Shown here: one piece after another, positions 15,378 through 15,649 of the stretch
Layout of the letters: each line of letters opens with the position of its first letter
Position numbering within the stretch: the first letter of the stretch is position 1
NCBI GenBank assembly: GCA_947260045.1
Contig: CAMYOP010000032.1
Location: forward strand, 1 to 15,649
Length of the DNA: 15,649 nt
Direction: 5' to 3'
From: an uncultured Desulfobulbaceae bacterium
GTDB taxonomy: Bacteria > Desulfobacterota > Desulfobulbia > Desulfobulbales > Desulfobulbaceae
The notes under the pieces: generated by a model
The model's input: the letters and a program-made list of their open reading frames with translations, nothing else
Database searches by the model: none
What the model was told of the DNA's origin: nothing
Translations under genes and position numbers: made by a program

Positions 15378-15649
15378 ATGAAAAAAATTGAAGCCATAAT
15401 TAAACCCTTTAAACTCGATGACGTCAAAGAAGCCTTGAACGGCATTGGTATTAAAGGAATGACCATGTCGGAAGTGAAAGGCTATGGTCGTCAGAAGGGG
15501 CATACTGAGATTTATAGAGGAGCAGAATACATCATAGATTTTCTGCCAAAAATTAAGCTCGATATTATAGTTGCTGCCGACCAGGTGGATAAAGTGATAG
15601 AAACAATTGTCGAGGCAGCAAAAACAGGAAAGATTGGTGATGGTAAAAT
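15378..15649 (+). CDS. glnB: P-II nitrogen regulatory protein (partial, cut by window end)
   Basis: The first 90 codons of a protein that is normally 112 residues; the 3' end lies beyond the window. It opens MKKIEAIIKPFKLDDVKEAL, the GlnB/GlnK N terminus. The T-loop around 37-55 carries Y51 in RGAEYIIDFLPK, the tyrosine that is uridylylated in proteobacteria. The B-loop TGKIGDGK (83-90) binds ATP/ADP. P-II trimers sense 2-oxoglutarate and energy charge and plug Amt channels when nitrogen is rich. The N-terminal wording is closer to GlnB than E. coli GlnK, but the position after two amt genes implies a GlnK-like task. The ATG at 15378 follows ATAGGGAATAGTG, with a weak AGGGA. Confidence 0.92.
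   Translation, partial: MKKIEAIIKPFKLDDVKEALNGIGIKGMTMSEVKGYGRQKGHTEIYRGAEYIIDFLPKIKLDIIVAADQVDKVIETIVEAAKTGKIGDGK

Noticed and set aside
1..15649. CRISPR array, tRNA, rRNA or insertion-sequence transposase
   Set aside because: No regularly spaced direct repeats, no tRNA- or rRNA-like segment noticed and no transposase-like protein; the integrase is of integron type.

Overview
The window reads as a chromosomal stretch of a Gram-negative, probably deltaproteobacterial (Desulfobacterota, possibly Desulfobulbales-like) genome. This rests on protein flavour: a UPF0280 protein, a pair of 'rSAM/selenodomain-associated' glycosyltransferases, a chromosomal integron integrase of the reversed type, and a tandem ammonium-transporter/P-II locus. 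No rRNA or other taxonomic marker is present, so the assignment is an inference.

Region 1 (1-3531, all minus strand) is one end of a chromosomal integron in reversed layout. The integrase gene (2092-3531) is followed at its 3' end by an attI/attC-like recombination site (1983-2045). Next comes one very large gene cassette (about 18-1988) carrying a secreted alkylsulfatase-like metallo-beta-lactamase-fold protein, then a well-formed attC site (12-72) that opens to the next cassette beyond the window edge. Integrase and cassette point the same way; in classical integrons they diverge. The cassette is visibly richer in G+C than the rest of the window. The cassette protein keeps the family architecture but appears to have lost most of the second metal site.

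Region 2 (3532-4110) has no gene. It holds a probable integrase promoter overlapping a small palindrome, and a 241-bp nested imperfect inverted repeat (3695-3935) that no gene explains.

Region 3 (4111-6840) is ordinary chromosome: a CvpA-family membrane protein (+), a two-gene minus-strand operon of a DUF2064 transferase and a family 2 glycosyltransferase, and a UPF0280 (ApbE-superfamily) protein (+).

Region 4 (6924-11866) makes activated sugars for surface polysaccharide: rfbA-rfbD (minus, dTDP-rhamnose branch) diverge from manB and manC (plus, GDP-mannose branch). rfbB and rfbC are not in the window. A small PilZ-domain (c-di-GMP receptor) gene converges on manC.

Region 5 (12296-15649) is a nitrogen-uptake locus: a sigma-54-type promoter, two tandem Amt ammonium transporters, and the start of a P-II regulator gene cut by the window edge. 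P-II normally docks on Amt and blocks it when nitrogen is plentiful. The most unusual parts of the window are the reversed integron with its two-part integrase and odd cassette protein, and the nested inverted repeat next to it.
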